This document shows positions 48,601 through 60,900 of a stretch of DNA of 64,000 nucleotides, one piece after another. The stretch is from Stercorarius parasiticus (Eukaryota > Chordata > Aves > Charadriiformes > Stercorariidae), in NCBI GenBank assembly GCA_013396915.1, contig VWZL01005147.1, positions 35,711 through 99,710 of the forward strand, written 5' to 3'. A program made the position numbers and the translations under genes. The notes beneath the pieces are model-generated. The model ran no database searches. It saw only the letters and a list, made by a program, of their open reading frames with translations, and was not told the DNA's origin. The first letter of the stretch is position 1; every line of letters starts with the position of its first letter.

Positions 48601-51261
48601 GACTCAAAAGGATTAGACAAAAAGTAGAAGATGTTTACAAGTACCTGCCGAACATGGCAGACCTAAGGCAAACTCTGGCCCTGGAAATCCCCAGACTTCT
48701 GGTTATTGGAAGCTGGGAGGGCAGAGACCCTCATGCTCTTTTCCTCTTACACACCCAGTACTGCCATGGTCAGATTAAAGTCAATGGGCTAGACAGACCT
48801 TCATCAGACTCACTACAGCCATCCTCCTGTTTGTGTTTCTTTTCATAATCTGCTATTTATTTTAAATTGTCTAAGCTCAATTAAAAAGTGAGTGGCCAAT
48901 AGCCTAAGACAGTGTTCCTTTGCTAATTACTTATACTCCAAGAGACTGATGCTATTCAGGGCATCTGCAGATTTTCTTGGCCATTTTGCAGTACTTACTT
49001 GAATGCTAATGCTAAACCATATTTTCATTTTTGATTTAAAGTAATTCTTTCTGTCTTTCACACCCACACCCTTGATCATTCAGTTCAGATCTTTTCCTCC
49101 CTTTCTTGAGGTCTGTCTTATTGAAATTCAAAGTCTGTATTATAACCCTACCTTTGTCAACAAGAACTGAATGAACACACAGGTTGGTCAAAGTATTTAA
49201 AAGTAGCTCCTCTAAAAGCATCGACTTGATAAACTAAATTTCAGTTAGTATTGACTCTCATTGGCTATTTGATCAAGAAATCTGGTTAGCGCGTCTCATC
49301 CCAGCTTCCTATTTAAAGCTATTTTTATTAGCTGCCTGAACCTCACCCCCAGAAGGCTGGTTGTACAGATGGAGAGAATTTTTCTGGACATGAAACCCCC
49401 TAGTTAAATGTGGTCTCATATTCCTTGAGCCACCAGATGGTCATCGTGAAAATCTTATCAGTGCTTTTTCCCTCTTAGCTGGGAATGTAAAGGCTCCCCT
49501 GATGGCCTGAGCTTCGTTTCCATGAGTAACCTCCTGAGATCAACACCATCCCCCTCCTTTTCCACACAGAGCAATCCTGAATCATTTGTTCCAAACAGAA
49601 GAAAAATATATTCACCTTTTTATAACTCCCATCTAGATCCTCTTCACACTCAATTCCACACCTTCTTTGTTACAGCGCACAGTGATTTTTTTCTGTCTTT
49701 GCTTCTATAACATGCCTACTTCTTCCTCTACTGACAACACAAACCTGTTTCTTCCCAGTGTCAGAGCAGCTCTCTCCTTGCCCTCTCTCATTTCACACCA
49801 GCTTTCCCTCCCTCTTGAATGGTCCTTTCTTTGTCAAAAGAACTGTCAAATTTCATTATAGATTACTTTCTTTGGAGCAGCTTTCCTTCTCTTTTCCCTG
49901 GCCATGGCTATCACAATTCTGCTTGCCTTCTCCTCATCTTCTATCTTAGCAAGTTTATTTCTCAACTGTATTTTTCCTTTGCCAGCTGGTCCTTTCTTCT
50001 ACCTGGATCCTCTGGTGACATGTCACATTTTTCATGGATCACAGAGGCAACTGTCTCTTGGACTGTCTTACATTGAAGGCATTAGGAACCACACAGGGAT
50101 GCTAGGCACTCTGAACCTCCTGTATCAGACCATCTTTATTGCCTGTGTTGCACTTTGCATTTCTCCACTGCTGCCATATCCCGAATACAAAAAAAAAAAA
50201 AGATGAGAGGGAGAAAGAAAACAAACCACAAATGAAAGCAACTATCTGCAAGTTCTGTCCAATCAAACTGCCCCCCAAATGCCAACACAGGTGCCTGTTT
50301 GTTGCCCTGTTTATTGCGTCCACCGCTATTGATTTACATCAGCACAGCCATGCTGTGTCCGCCGCAGCGGAGCAGGAAGGCAGTAACAATTCAGAAGCAG
50401 GCACTGACATAGACGCAGTAACAAAGGAGAGCAGCTCCTTCAACTGGTACAATTGCGTCCAGGAGAGAACATCCATCGGTGTGCTCTGCCTTCCTCCTGG
50501 GAGTAAACACTGCTTGTTCCCTATAGGCTGTTCTCAAGTTTTGAGGGACATCCTCAAGATGATTTACACTGGCTTGAACACATGACAAGCGATTTCAAAT
50601 AACAGTGACACTACTTATGAGTAATGATGTCACATCATCTCCTGTATGTGGTTGAGCTATCTCTATCAACTGCTTGTTTGGTGCTCAGTGCACTTCCCAT
50701 GTCAGCAGAGCAACAGGCCATTAATAGCATTCTGGCGTTTTCTGGTAGCTTATCTGCCAGAGGTAGATATCTGCCTTTATGATGTGGGGTTCACTCTAAA
50801 TATCTGCATGTGTAGTTTAGCTCCCTAATCAGCTTAAGTCCCATGTGATGTCTTTTTACATCTTCCTCTAGGAAACTGTGCACATGCTCCATGTCAACAA
50901 ATTGCTTCTCTATTTTTCAGACAAAATAATTCCATTCTAAGTATCATCTCTGCTCTGTTTTTTCCACGTCCATGTTTTCTTCTTGAATCTGCAGCTTAAA
51001 ACCTTCTTGGTTCCCTCTATCTAAATAGACAGCCTGTGTGCAATACAACTGAGACAGGGCACAGCAGGAGAGATGGGTGAGAGCTGGAGAAGACTGGAGA
51101 GCGTGGATGGACATTAAAGAAATATTAAGTGTTCTTTAAGAATTGGTAGCATATCCTTTACGTAGTTTAACCTATGTCATTAATGTACCGAAGGAATATC
51201 TAAATTATGAAAAAAAAAATATTTCCATAAATAGTTAATTTGATAGCAAAGTGCTAATTAC
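45635..51261 (-). other. GAS7: GAS7 intron
   Basis: 5.6-kb intron with a GTAATT donor at 51261. It holds a pyrimidine-rich tract (49510-50080) and short AT tandem repeats near 47725-47755. The open frames at 47848-48240 and 50139-50585 look like chance frames. No exon recognised. Confidence 0.75.
49510..50080. repeat. Pyrimidine-rich tract, plus strand
   Basis: Plus strand dominated by C and T, many TCTTCC, CTTTCC and TCCCTC runs, with long overlapping open frames as a side effect. The GAS7 transcript would be purine-rich here. It may be a decayed transposon; I see no diagnostic motif. Confidence 0.5.
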
Positions 51262-51377
51262 CTTTCTCGAACGAACTCTGCCATTTCTTTCTGCATTTGT
51301 TTTCCTTTCAGTTGCTTTTGAAGAAGAATTTCAAATCCCGACACTGTATTGTTCCCTTGCGAATCCTTCTTGTCAGC
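51262..51377 (-). CDS. GAS7: GAS7 coding exon, start of F-BAR
   Basis: 116 nt: 38 codons plus two bases of a split arginine codon. It reads ADKKDSQGNNTVSGFEILLQ then KQLKGKQMQKEMAEFVRE. Acceptor CCTTTCAG, donor GTAATT (weak, but the frame joins correctly). The segment GFEILLQKQLKGKQMQKEM begins the F-BAR domain, after a short variable lead-in. Confidence 0.97.
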
Positions 51378-53461
51378 CTGAAAGGAAAAAGGAAGTTCAA
51401 CAAAAAGAGATGGGGATCAAAACCACAGACACACAGTTTCCAGCGGCAGTTGCCCAAAGAGTTCAAGCAACAGGCAGCAGTGGTGTCTGAAGAGCCCTCT
51501 GATAACAACTGGTCGTCACAGTGCCTTAGCCCCTCTCAGAAGAATAGTCCAACGCTTTCTCTTTCCCCCTCCTCTTATTCCTTTTTTTAATTAAAAAAAG
51601 AAGAATTTTACAGTTATTTTTAGCTAGCATAAGACTGCCAAAGCCATGGCCTTTCATACCTGATAACACCCCTGGGCTGGCTTCAGCAAGTGTGAGCCCT
51701 GCTGGCTCACCCTGCAGAGAGAAGAAGGGATCCTGGAGCCAGCAGGGAACTGCTGGGGGAGAGGGGAGGACACTGCTGCTCCTTCCAGGGGTAACACGTC
51801 CCTAAACAACTTCAATAGACTGTCGAGTTCAACCTTGATCTGCACTCAGAAAAATACAGCCAGTTTGCACAGATCTGCTGTAAAGCAGGGTAAAACAACA
51901 ATGTGTTCTATAGATTACCACCATATGTCCCATCTTTCACTGTTTGTTTCCTACACAACCCTTTCCACCCTTTGCTCCACTGACTTCAGGGTTGCTACAA
52001 GGACTAACACAGTCCTCTCTGCTCTTTTCTCTCTCTCCTCTCTCTGTTTTTTTTCCTACCCTCTTCCAACAAACAGGCCCGGAGAACACTTCCCTGATGA
52101 CTACAGGTTTTGTTCCAGTATCCTGGGGTGCTGCACATTTACACAGAGAAAAAGGCCATCCAAGTGTGAGACTTGCAGGACACTATGCTGGGCACCAAGC
52201 AGCGGAGAAAACAGGAGTGAAGTTGATCGAAGAAGGAGGGTGGACCATGGATGACAAGGCTGAACAAGAGGAAAGTCCTGGGAGCAGAGCTACGGGAGGA
52301 TAAAAGCTTGCAGAAGAAAGGTAACTTTAAGTGGAGTTTCACTAAGAGCGAGATGTGATCAAACCCAAGGAGCCAAGCGCTGGCCAAGCCTAAATGAAAA
52401 GAACGAAGCAGGGCAGCGACTTCTGTAAGACACATGCAAAAAATAAGCCCATACACTATCAATGATGTATTGCTTATTGGGATCAGGAGATTGGAAGAAA
52501 CTAAGAAACTTTGATGGTTTGGTAACGTGACCATTTACAAGCATGTCAGTGTATTTTAGCAAGTTACTGTCATTAGTCCTCACACCAATGCTAAGCACAC
52601 ACAAGGGGAAGTGCTGCTGTGCCTCCAAGAGCTAGACTTTTTTGTAAGTGAAACACTTTTTTAAATGGAAACGTTTCAATAACTGAAAACACATGTAAAA
52701 TTCACAAAATCTTCATTGTTGACGTAATATTCCCCCCACCCCTCAATAAACAGTTTTCCAGTGGAAGACTTTTTCTATCATCTCCACGCTTGAAGGACTA
52801 CTGTATCGTTTTAATCTGATTCAGGATCCTGAAAGTGGAGCTAGGCACAAGAGGGCACACAGAGAAAGACAACCACTGGAGACTTTCTGTGCTGAAGGGT
52901 GCATTAAAACTATTCAATTTAAGAGCTACTAATGGGCCTGTCCGTCACAAACCTCATCCTTTAAAAAAGTCATTTATCATCTGGCCTCCAGAATGGGAGT
53001 GAGTTTTACAATTTAGCACAAAGTTTGTAACAATCTGCTTTTTTCAATGCGATATCCCCAGCTTCCCTGTGCATCCCTAGCTGTCATGCTCTGGAAAACA
53101 CTGAAATAATATTCCCTGTCAGCCACCTCACTATCCCCCCTCCTGCTGCAGAGCCCTTTTGGCTGAGGTATTTTCAGATGTGTAGTTTGTCCTACATCCT
53201 CCCCATTTCTTGACCAAAACCATCTCCTGACAGATGGACCTTGCCTTTCTGGACACTCTTCTGATAGCCGCCCACATCTCAGATGGGTTAGATGGTTTCC
53301 ACCTGATCTTCACTGGCCTCCTCAGTCTCCCTGGTGCTGCCCTAACGCACTGCATTTCAGCCCAAATTCTCCTTTAACTTGTACCAAAAATCAAGCTGTT
53401 TGTTCCACTTTTTTGGAGGCTCAGGAGCTGCAATATGGTATGTGGCTGGCTGCCTACTTAC
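51378..53461 (-). other. GAS7: GAS7 intron
   Basis: 2.1-kb intron, donor GTAAGT at 53461. A short CT-rich run lies at about 52020-52065. Nothing else recognised. Confidence 0.8.
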
Positions 53462-53551
53462 CCAGAAATAATCACAGTAGCTCCACTCCGAAGGTTTCAG
53501 CAACTGCTGCTCCGGCATTACGTCAGGATGGGGGAAAGTCACACAATTTAT
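53462..53551 (-). CDS. GAS7: GAS7 coding exon preceding the F-BAR domain
   Basis: 90 nt, 30 codons in phase 0: INCVTFPHPDVMPEQQLLKP then SEWSYCDYFW. Acceptor TTTACAG after a T9 tract, donor GTAAGT. In mammalian GAS7, as I recall it, this directly follows the lysine- and serine-rich linker ending in ENTIT. It is the most upstream coding exon I can find in the window. An internal ATG (codon 12, VMPEQQ) exists in frame. Confidence 0.97.
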
Positions 53552-54639
53552 CTGTAAAAAAAAAGCAAAAAAGAGTTAGAACGTAATGAAATGTAGCTGC
53601 TGATGAGAAATACGCAAATGAAAGGTCATATATACACGCTTCCAATCAGAAAATCCACAGTGAATGCACGTCAGTGAAGAAAAATTGGTTGTTGCATGAA
53701 AATAGCAGCTAAGTATTCCCAGAGAGGAACTCTGAGCAAGCAGGAGTGTCGGCTCAGAGGAAAATAAACTACCCATTTCACATGACGAAAACCTGCTTGA
53801 TTTGGAAAGCGCCATACAGGGAGTTCTCCTAGATCCCTAACAAACTGTGGTAAAAATCCTGACATGAAACACCCTCAGCATGCCCTGAACACAAGAAATA
53901 GCGTGAGCAGCAGAGAGCACTGAAGTCACTAGCAGTGGATCTCGTCAGAATATCTTGGCTATGGTAGGCTGTTACAGAATTACAAAAAAGGTGTTGTTTT
54001 TTCAGTGCACAGCCCTTCCATCTATCCCAGAGACCCTTTCCGATGAAAGTGATGATCACTGCAAAAAGGAACAGGGTCTCTCTAAAGCCTTCAATGCACA
54101 AAACCCACAATAATTTGTGAGACAGGACCCATCACAGAGTCAAACAATTATTAAACAAAGGCATTAAACACACTAAACAAAAGCATAAAAAAGTACAAGT
54201 GCTCCTTAAATTATTGCAGTAGAAAACGTAGCCCAATAAAGGCACAGTGGAAACGAAAAGCGTGACAGCTACTGCAGAACGTGCTGTAGAATAACACTGG
54301 ACGCAGTTAAGTCCTTCAGGGGAAGCATCAGCCAGAGTCAGAGCTCGTTCCCAGTACGTAATGCTCACTAAAATTTCTCCTAGGCAGGCACACTAAAAAC
54401 AGTCGCTCTTATCGCACCTGCAGGTTCACTGGACACTAGGGGTACTTGTGTATTCATCAAGGAACCAACAAAAACTGGGGATGGGAGACTCACAAATTTA
54501 ACTGTATGGGTTTGGGGAATTTTTTGGATCAGTTAACATTCACAGGAAATCCAAAACCAAAGCTGGGGGCAGGGTTAGCACAGCTACATGGGCAGAGCTA
54601 AAGGTAGCGCTTGCACACAGTGAATCTGCCTTTGGGCTA

Positions 54640-56232
54640 TTCAGGGAGGATCAAGAAGGACATGACCACCTGAGGAACCTGAACATACTCAAGTTTCTGG
54701 GACCTGATGAGATGCACCCCAGAGTCCTGAGGGAACTGGCTGATGTAGTTGCCAAGCCACTCTCCATGATATTTGGAAAGTCACGGCAGTCAGGTGAAGT
54801 CCCCGGTGGCTGGAAAAAGGGAAACATCACACCCATTTTTAAAAAAGGTAGAAAGGAGGACCCTGGGAACTACCGCCCTATCAGCCTCACCTCTGTGCCT
54901 GGGAAGATCATGGAACAGATCCTCCTAGAAGCTATACTAAGGTACATGGAGGACAGGGAGGTGATTCGAGACAGCCAGCATGGCTTCACCAGGGCCAAGT
55001 CCTGCCTGACCAACCTAGTGGCTTTCTACAATGGAGTGACTACATCAGTGGACAAGGGAAGAGCAACAGGTGTCATCTGTTTAGACTTCTGCAAGGCCTT
55101 TGACACAGTCCCCCACAACATCCTTGTCTGTAAGTTGGAGAGGTACGGATTTGATGGGTGGACTGTTCGGTGGATAAGGAACTGGCTGGATGGTCGCATT
55201 CAGAGGGTGGTGGTCAATGGCTCGACGCCCAGATGGAGAAGGGTGGCAAGTGGTGTCCCTCAGGGACTCATACTGGGACCGGTGCTGTTTAATATCCTCA
55301 TCAATGACGTAGACAGTGGGATCAAGTGCACCCTCAGCAAGTTTGCCAATGACACCAAGCTGAGTGGTGCGGTCGACATGCCAGATGGTTGGGATGTCAC
55401 CCAGAGGGACCTGAACGAGCTAGAGAGGTGGGCCCATTCAAACCTCATGAAGTTCAACAAGGCCAAGTACAAGGTCCTGCACTTGGGTCAGGACAATCCT
55501 CATTATCAATACATGCAGGGGGATGATGTGATGGAGAGCAGCCCTGCGGAAAAGGACTTGCTTCTACTGGCGGATGAAAAGCTGGACATGAGCCAACAAT
55601 GCGCACTGGCAGCCCAGAAGGCCAATCGCATCCTGGGCTGCATCAGAAGAACCACGGCCAGTAGATCCAGAGAGGGGATTCTCCCCTTCTACTCTGCTCT
55701 CGTGAGACCCCACCTGGAGTACTGTGTCCAGCTCTGGAGCCCTCAGCACAAGAAGGACATGGACCTGTTGGAGGGGGTCCAGAGGAGGCCACGAGGATGA
55801 GCAAAGGGATGGAGCCCCTCTGCTGTGAGGACAGGCTGAGAGGGTTGGGGTTGTTCAGCCTGGAGAAGAGAAGGCTCCAGGGAGACCTTAAGAGCCCCTT
55901 CCAGCACCTGAAGGGGGCCTACAAGAGAGCTGGGGAGGGGCTGTTTGTAAGGGCATGTAGCGATAGGACGAGGGGCAATGGTTTTAAACTAGAGCAGGGC
56001 AGGTTTAGATTAGACATTAGGGAGAAGTTCTTTATGCTGAGGGTGGTGAGACACTGGCCCAGGTTGCCCAGAGAGGTGGTGGAGGCCCCATCCTGGAGAC
56101 ATTCAAGGCCAGGCTTGATGAGGCTCTGAGCAACCTGATCTAGTTGAAGATGTTCCTGCTCACTGCAGGGGCGTTGGACTAGATGACCTTTAAAGGTCCC
56201 TTCCAACCCAACGCATTCTATGATTCTATGGC
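54640..56232 (+). mobile_element. CR1 LINE, long 5'-truncated copy, antisense in GAS7 intron
   Basis: About 1.6 kb of CR1 ORF2 and 3' UTR in plus orientation. A frame of 362 codons (54712-55800) covers most of the reverse transcriptase. Motifs in order: [49 protein letters not shown], then FANDTKLSG. The second residue of the catalytic FADD pair is changed (D to N), so the enzyme would be inactive. A one-base shift near 55780 moves the frame into [14 protein letters not shown]. The tail ends in CATTCTATGATTCTATG. It has no endonuclease domain. Confidence 0.95.
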
Positions 56233-57859
56233 AACATGCTGCAAAGTGCTGACACAGCGTAAACCCACCATGCTAGAGCAATGCAGACAAAGCCTTTAGC
56301 TGATACAATGCTGTTCCTGCAAACCCACATTGGCTCTGCTGCTGTCTGCCTATGCTGAAGCTTCACTGGCAAGTAACTGCATGTAACGCAAGAGCTTTCT
56401 CCACCCTCCTTCTCCACAAAATCACTATTTCCAGACCTTGCCAAGGCCATTTCAAAGCAGGACACCTATGGTGTCTCTGGCTGTCACCTCAGCTAGATCC
56501 TAAACCACGCGTCTTTCATTCCAGCTTCCTTCCAGCACCCATCAGGCTTTGATCTGATCTGCAGGTGGTCACAGACCAGGGCTCTCACTTCACCATCACT
56601 TTGCAGGCAGCATTCACGCACCAGTGAGCCTGCATCTCCAGCCAGAGACAGTCTCCACTGGCCACGCAGTCCCAGCAACAGGCAACAGGAGCTGCTGAAA
56701 ACACCTCCCAGTTCCTTCATGCTCCCCATCAGAAGTGCCATGCACCAGGAGTTATCAGCTCAGTTCAGAATGGGATGGGTGTGCGACAGAGGTGCCAGAG
56801 CTCACCCCTGCCCGGCCACCCCGCTCCCCCGCGGTGTCAGGGAACATACCAGGGGACAGGCCAGTGTAGTCACACTCAGTTAGGCTGGCTCATGCTTCAG
56901 CCATGGGCCCCTGTGTTATCCCAGGCTGACCTCTGTCACCACCACAGCCTCCAGCACAAAGCCGCTCCATGAGGGACGTTTCATTGAGGGGCACCTTCTG
57001 TCTCTGATGAAGTTTTCCTCTCCTGCCTCTTCCCTGTCAGCTCAGGACATCCCTGCAAACCCATCTTGCCCTTTTTTTTTGGTTAGGTAGGCTGGGCTAC
57101 CTTCATTCAGGGACCTCCAGCTCGAGAAGGCTGTGAGCAGACCCCATCCCTGGGAAGGGCCAAGGCACAGGAGCGGAGCTGGCAGCTCTCCTCGGGGTGC
57201 AGCTGGGGTGTGCAGAGCTGCCCATGGGCATGGCTGGGCCCCGGCATGAGGGGCTCGAAACCCTGTTGGGAGACATCAGCTTTTCCCACGAAGCTTCACA
57301 ACTGATCAGCCGAAATGTCTTACAAATACTGGCTAGAAACTTTAAGCCAAACTGCTACTTTCAGACAGCGTCTGACAGGCACACACCTGGGCCAGTGCCG
57401 GACCGGCACACAGGGGCTGACGGAGAAAAGGCTCCACTTCCCTTCACTGACCACCAAATCCTGCGCCACTGCTGACCATGGGCTGCGCTGGTACCTGAGC
57501 ATGCCTCTACGCTGTCGCAGCCACACACTGTTTCTCAAATAACTCAATATATTGTAGTGTCACCTTAAGAAAAAATGAGATGGCCTCAGAAGCCGCACAC
57601 AATTGCTCTGCCACACAACATAGCGGGCCAGCTCCTTCCTGTGAGTAAGCAAGGCTGCAGCTCATCCTCCCAGACCAGGGGAGATGGAGGAAACAAAGTA
57701 TTGTCAGCAATGACAATCTTATAGGTAACCATGTGAAGGGGTGCAGTGTCAGACAGGTTTAAACAGCTTCTGGCTTTGAGGATTTCTGACTTTCATGCTG
57801 CACTTCACTTTCACTGAATAAAAATTTGGGTGACAGCCACAGGTCACTTGGATGCCAGA

Positions 57860-57962
57860 CCTTTCAGCCTCTCCAGCCTCTAGAGCATTTCCAACCCTCC
57901 CAGCAATTCCAACCTCTCCAGCATCTCCATCCCCTGAAGCCCCTCCAGCCTCTCCAGCCTGC
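57860..57962. repeat. Short imperfect minisatellite (CTCCAGC-type)
   Basis: Five to six imperfect units of roughly 15-21 bp built on CCTCTCCAGCATYTCCA. It gives an ASPA-like peptide on the plus strand, which I regard as a by-product. Confidence 0.6.
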
Positions 57963-60900
57963 ATGAAACACTGCCCTTTGCCCAGCTACTGTGTGTGCTT
58001 ACCCCACACATCTCATGGGTATGCAGGACAAGGTGCTGCCTCTTGAGAGCAGACTGCCAAGCTACAGGAACTCAGGATTTAGCTCAAGTTAAAAATAGTT
58101 AGCAGCAGAAGGCAAAAAAGGTAAAGAGACTGCATGGGGGTTTTAGGGACGCTGGAAATGATTCACATCTCCACATCAGGAGCATCAACACTGCAGTGGT
58201 AAAAGGAGAAGCTATTCTGGTTCCCACCTGTCCTCTTACTAGTGGTCTTGCAGAGAATGGCTAGGAGGTCCCCTGTGGAAGCACACTGCTGAGTGGGGTT
58301 CTGTGTTGCCCAAGATGACTTAATTCAACTGAGAACGGACCAAATTCTTCCCATGAAGACAGCAGTATTTTCAAGGCAGATTTTCATTGTCACACTGGAT
58401 AATGAGAAGCGGGGGAAAGGCACCTCCTGAGCGTATTTTGCAGCCTTCACGAGAAGGCTGGGCATCATCACACTGCGTATGCGGAGGTGACATGCAGCAG
58501 GGAGCATGTACAGTGGCACACGAGTTGTTCCCTGCAGCTTAAAAATCTGCAATCCGAAACTGCAAAGGAAATTCATATTCCCTGCTAAAAGTGGCACTTG
58601 TTTCACAAAAACTAAATCTGTGTTGGTTAGAAGCTGCTTATCAACTTTAAGAATCTCTGTTACATCACTAATGTCCTGAAGAAACAAAAACAGAGTCCCT
58701 GGAAATGCCCAGGCCCGGACTGGGCATTTGGACTGCAATGGACTGAACCACATCCACGCACGCAGCAAGAAGACGAGCAGTGAGTACACATGTCAACAAG
58801 TGATGAGAGTATCAAAGACTGTCATCAGACTCAAAGCTTTATGAATAAATATAAAATTCTTCACTTCTCAGAAGCTTATACTTAATTGTCTAGAAACAAT
58901 GCTGAATTGTCTGGAAAAAGCCATGAGGTCATTTTGGTCTAGTATCACATTTAAAAGGAAATTGGTGTCAGAATTAAAAAAAAAAAAATCAAATGAACAA
59001 GCTTTTGCAATCTGGAAAAAAAAAACAAACAACCCAAACCCAAGGGATTATTTGTGTGGTAAACAGAACTTAAGAGAACTTACAGTTTTCTACACACAGT
59101 CCCAGAGCGGGCACGTAAATTTTCAAAACTCTAGAAATATTACTATCCTGTGACTCTTTCTTTCCTTTCATCACCACAGATTTCTTATACTTAAACAAGA
59201 GCTTTTGGATCTGTATTTCTGATCAATTCTAAAACCTCTCAGGGTTTCCCAGCAGGGAGGGGAACACCAGGCTGGCACTGAGCAGGACTCGGCTGCATGC
59301 CAAACACTGGGGTGACCACATCTCACTCCTCCCACAAGCCTCCCTCTGAAATGTTCCTTTTCTTGTTTCTAAAACCAAAGATAGCCGAAAAAAAGCACTT
59401 TGGTTCACCAACTTAGTCCCACTGATGAGATTTTTGACTCATACTAAAGAGAGCCAAAGCATCTTGTGATGATGTCCTGATACTTAACAGCATTAAATAG
59501 CTTTATCAGCAACACCCTCTCCCCTCGAGAGGGACCACTGCTCTCACTAACTAATCGCATCCCTGACAGCCGTGGTCAGGCTATGTGCAAGGTCCAGTTT
59601 CGAACAACAGGATAGACCATTGCAGCGCTAATCTCTTTCAACAACGCTGACTAGCCAACACGGCCTGAACAAAAGCCTGCAGAAGCTGACTATTATAGCT
59701 GTAATTGCCAGTAAAAACCAAAACAAATTAAACCACATATCTCAGCTACTGATGGAGTCACAGAACTTTAAGAGAAAACAAGGCATTATGACCTGCATTA
59801 CATTTGCACAGGTTCCACTGGGACAGCTGAGATGATAATCGGCCTCATTATGATATTAAGTCTTCATCCAGCCTCTTCACTAATAAAAATAATGGCTGTT
59901 GTCAGCTTGCAACAAAGCAAAATTAATGACAAGACACCAGCAAGGCATACTCCAAGTATAAGCTAGCAAACATGCCAAAGGACAGCAGCCTGTCCTTCCA
60001 GCTGCCACTGGACATGACTGACACCATAAAACCTGTGTAAGAGAGCCACTGGATCGCTGAGGCTAGGAGAAGGTACACAGCCAGAGAAGACATGCTGTGA
60101 AAAACATGGTGACAACAAAGCTCAGGGCAGGGAGAAGAAAACCAGACAAGCAACACAAATTGATGCATTTCTCTTGACAAGCCTGCTATGTACCAAACTC
60201 AATATATAGTTTAAAATACTTTTGCCTGTATACTGATCATGAGCAAAAGCAATTGTACTCTTAGCAGCTAAATATTCCAGCTCGTATTTCACATGACTAC
60301 ACCAGCAGTTATGGCAAAACAAGCTGTTTATGTTGTAGGTGACTCTTGATAATGCCTGAGATGCAAAAGGGTGACAGAAGAAGAAAAGTCAGAGGGAGGC
60401 AGGTGAGCGCACAGGATTTGCACAAGAGCAAAGTGCACAGCACCAAGAACTTTGCTGGGTTGCCATGCACATTCATTTCATAGATTCCAAAGTCCTCTGG
60501 AGGCTTTGAAGTTGCTACCAGCAGCCACCAGTAAATGAGACATTGCCAAGCAACATGAATAAAACAAGAATAATTTGATCAAGGTTTAGATAATCAACTG
60601 CATGTTTATTACATAAGACACTATATAAATAAACGAGCAGACAGTGGGTGAGCTTACTGTGCCATGCTAAAGTGACTAAAGCGGGGCAACATTCTTGCTC
60701 ATTTCTTCAATTTAAAAATGCAGATCATTTTTCCTGATTTCTACATATTCACGGCACCTTAAACACAGCACAGCTGTGACAGATTGCCTAACTTCAGTAT
60801 CTGCTTTACAATTTCAGCTGAGACCCAAAACGTACAATGGCCAACTCCACTAGATGTAATGAGTTCACCTTCCAAATGGGACGATTTGCACAAAACAGCG

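Larger units (their letters stand above)
30318..53551 (-). other. GAS7: GAS7 gene, 3' coding part (nine exons visible)
   Basis: Nine exons on the minus strand at 53462-53551, 51262-51377, 45560-45634, 42381-42459, 38237-38365, 36100-36223, 33656-33735, 31162-31260 and 30318-30431. Each is flanked by AG and GT and their phases match at every join, giving one uninterrupted frame of 301 residues plus stop. The protein matches GAS7 from INCVTFPHPD to RPVDMEI. It comprises a short lead-in and the F-BAR (FCH plus coiled-coil) domain, which dimerises, binds curved phosphoinositide membranes and works with actin in neurite and protrusion formation. Upstream exons for the SH3 and WW domains and the serine-rich linker lie outside the window. 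All frames are intact, so this is a functional gene. Confidence 0.97.

Noticed and set aside
50139..50585. 148-codon plus-strand frame in a GAS7 intron.
   Set aside because: Begins in a pyrimidine-rich tract and crosses an A13 run; no recognisable domain or splice context.
58325..58789. 154-codon minus-strand frame preceded internally by a good acceptor (TTTGTTTCTTCAG at about 58690-58678).
   Set aside because: The translation resembles no GAS7 region or other family I know. A few frames of this length are expected by chance in 128 kb of double-stranded sequence, and there is no matching donor or conserved pattern.
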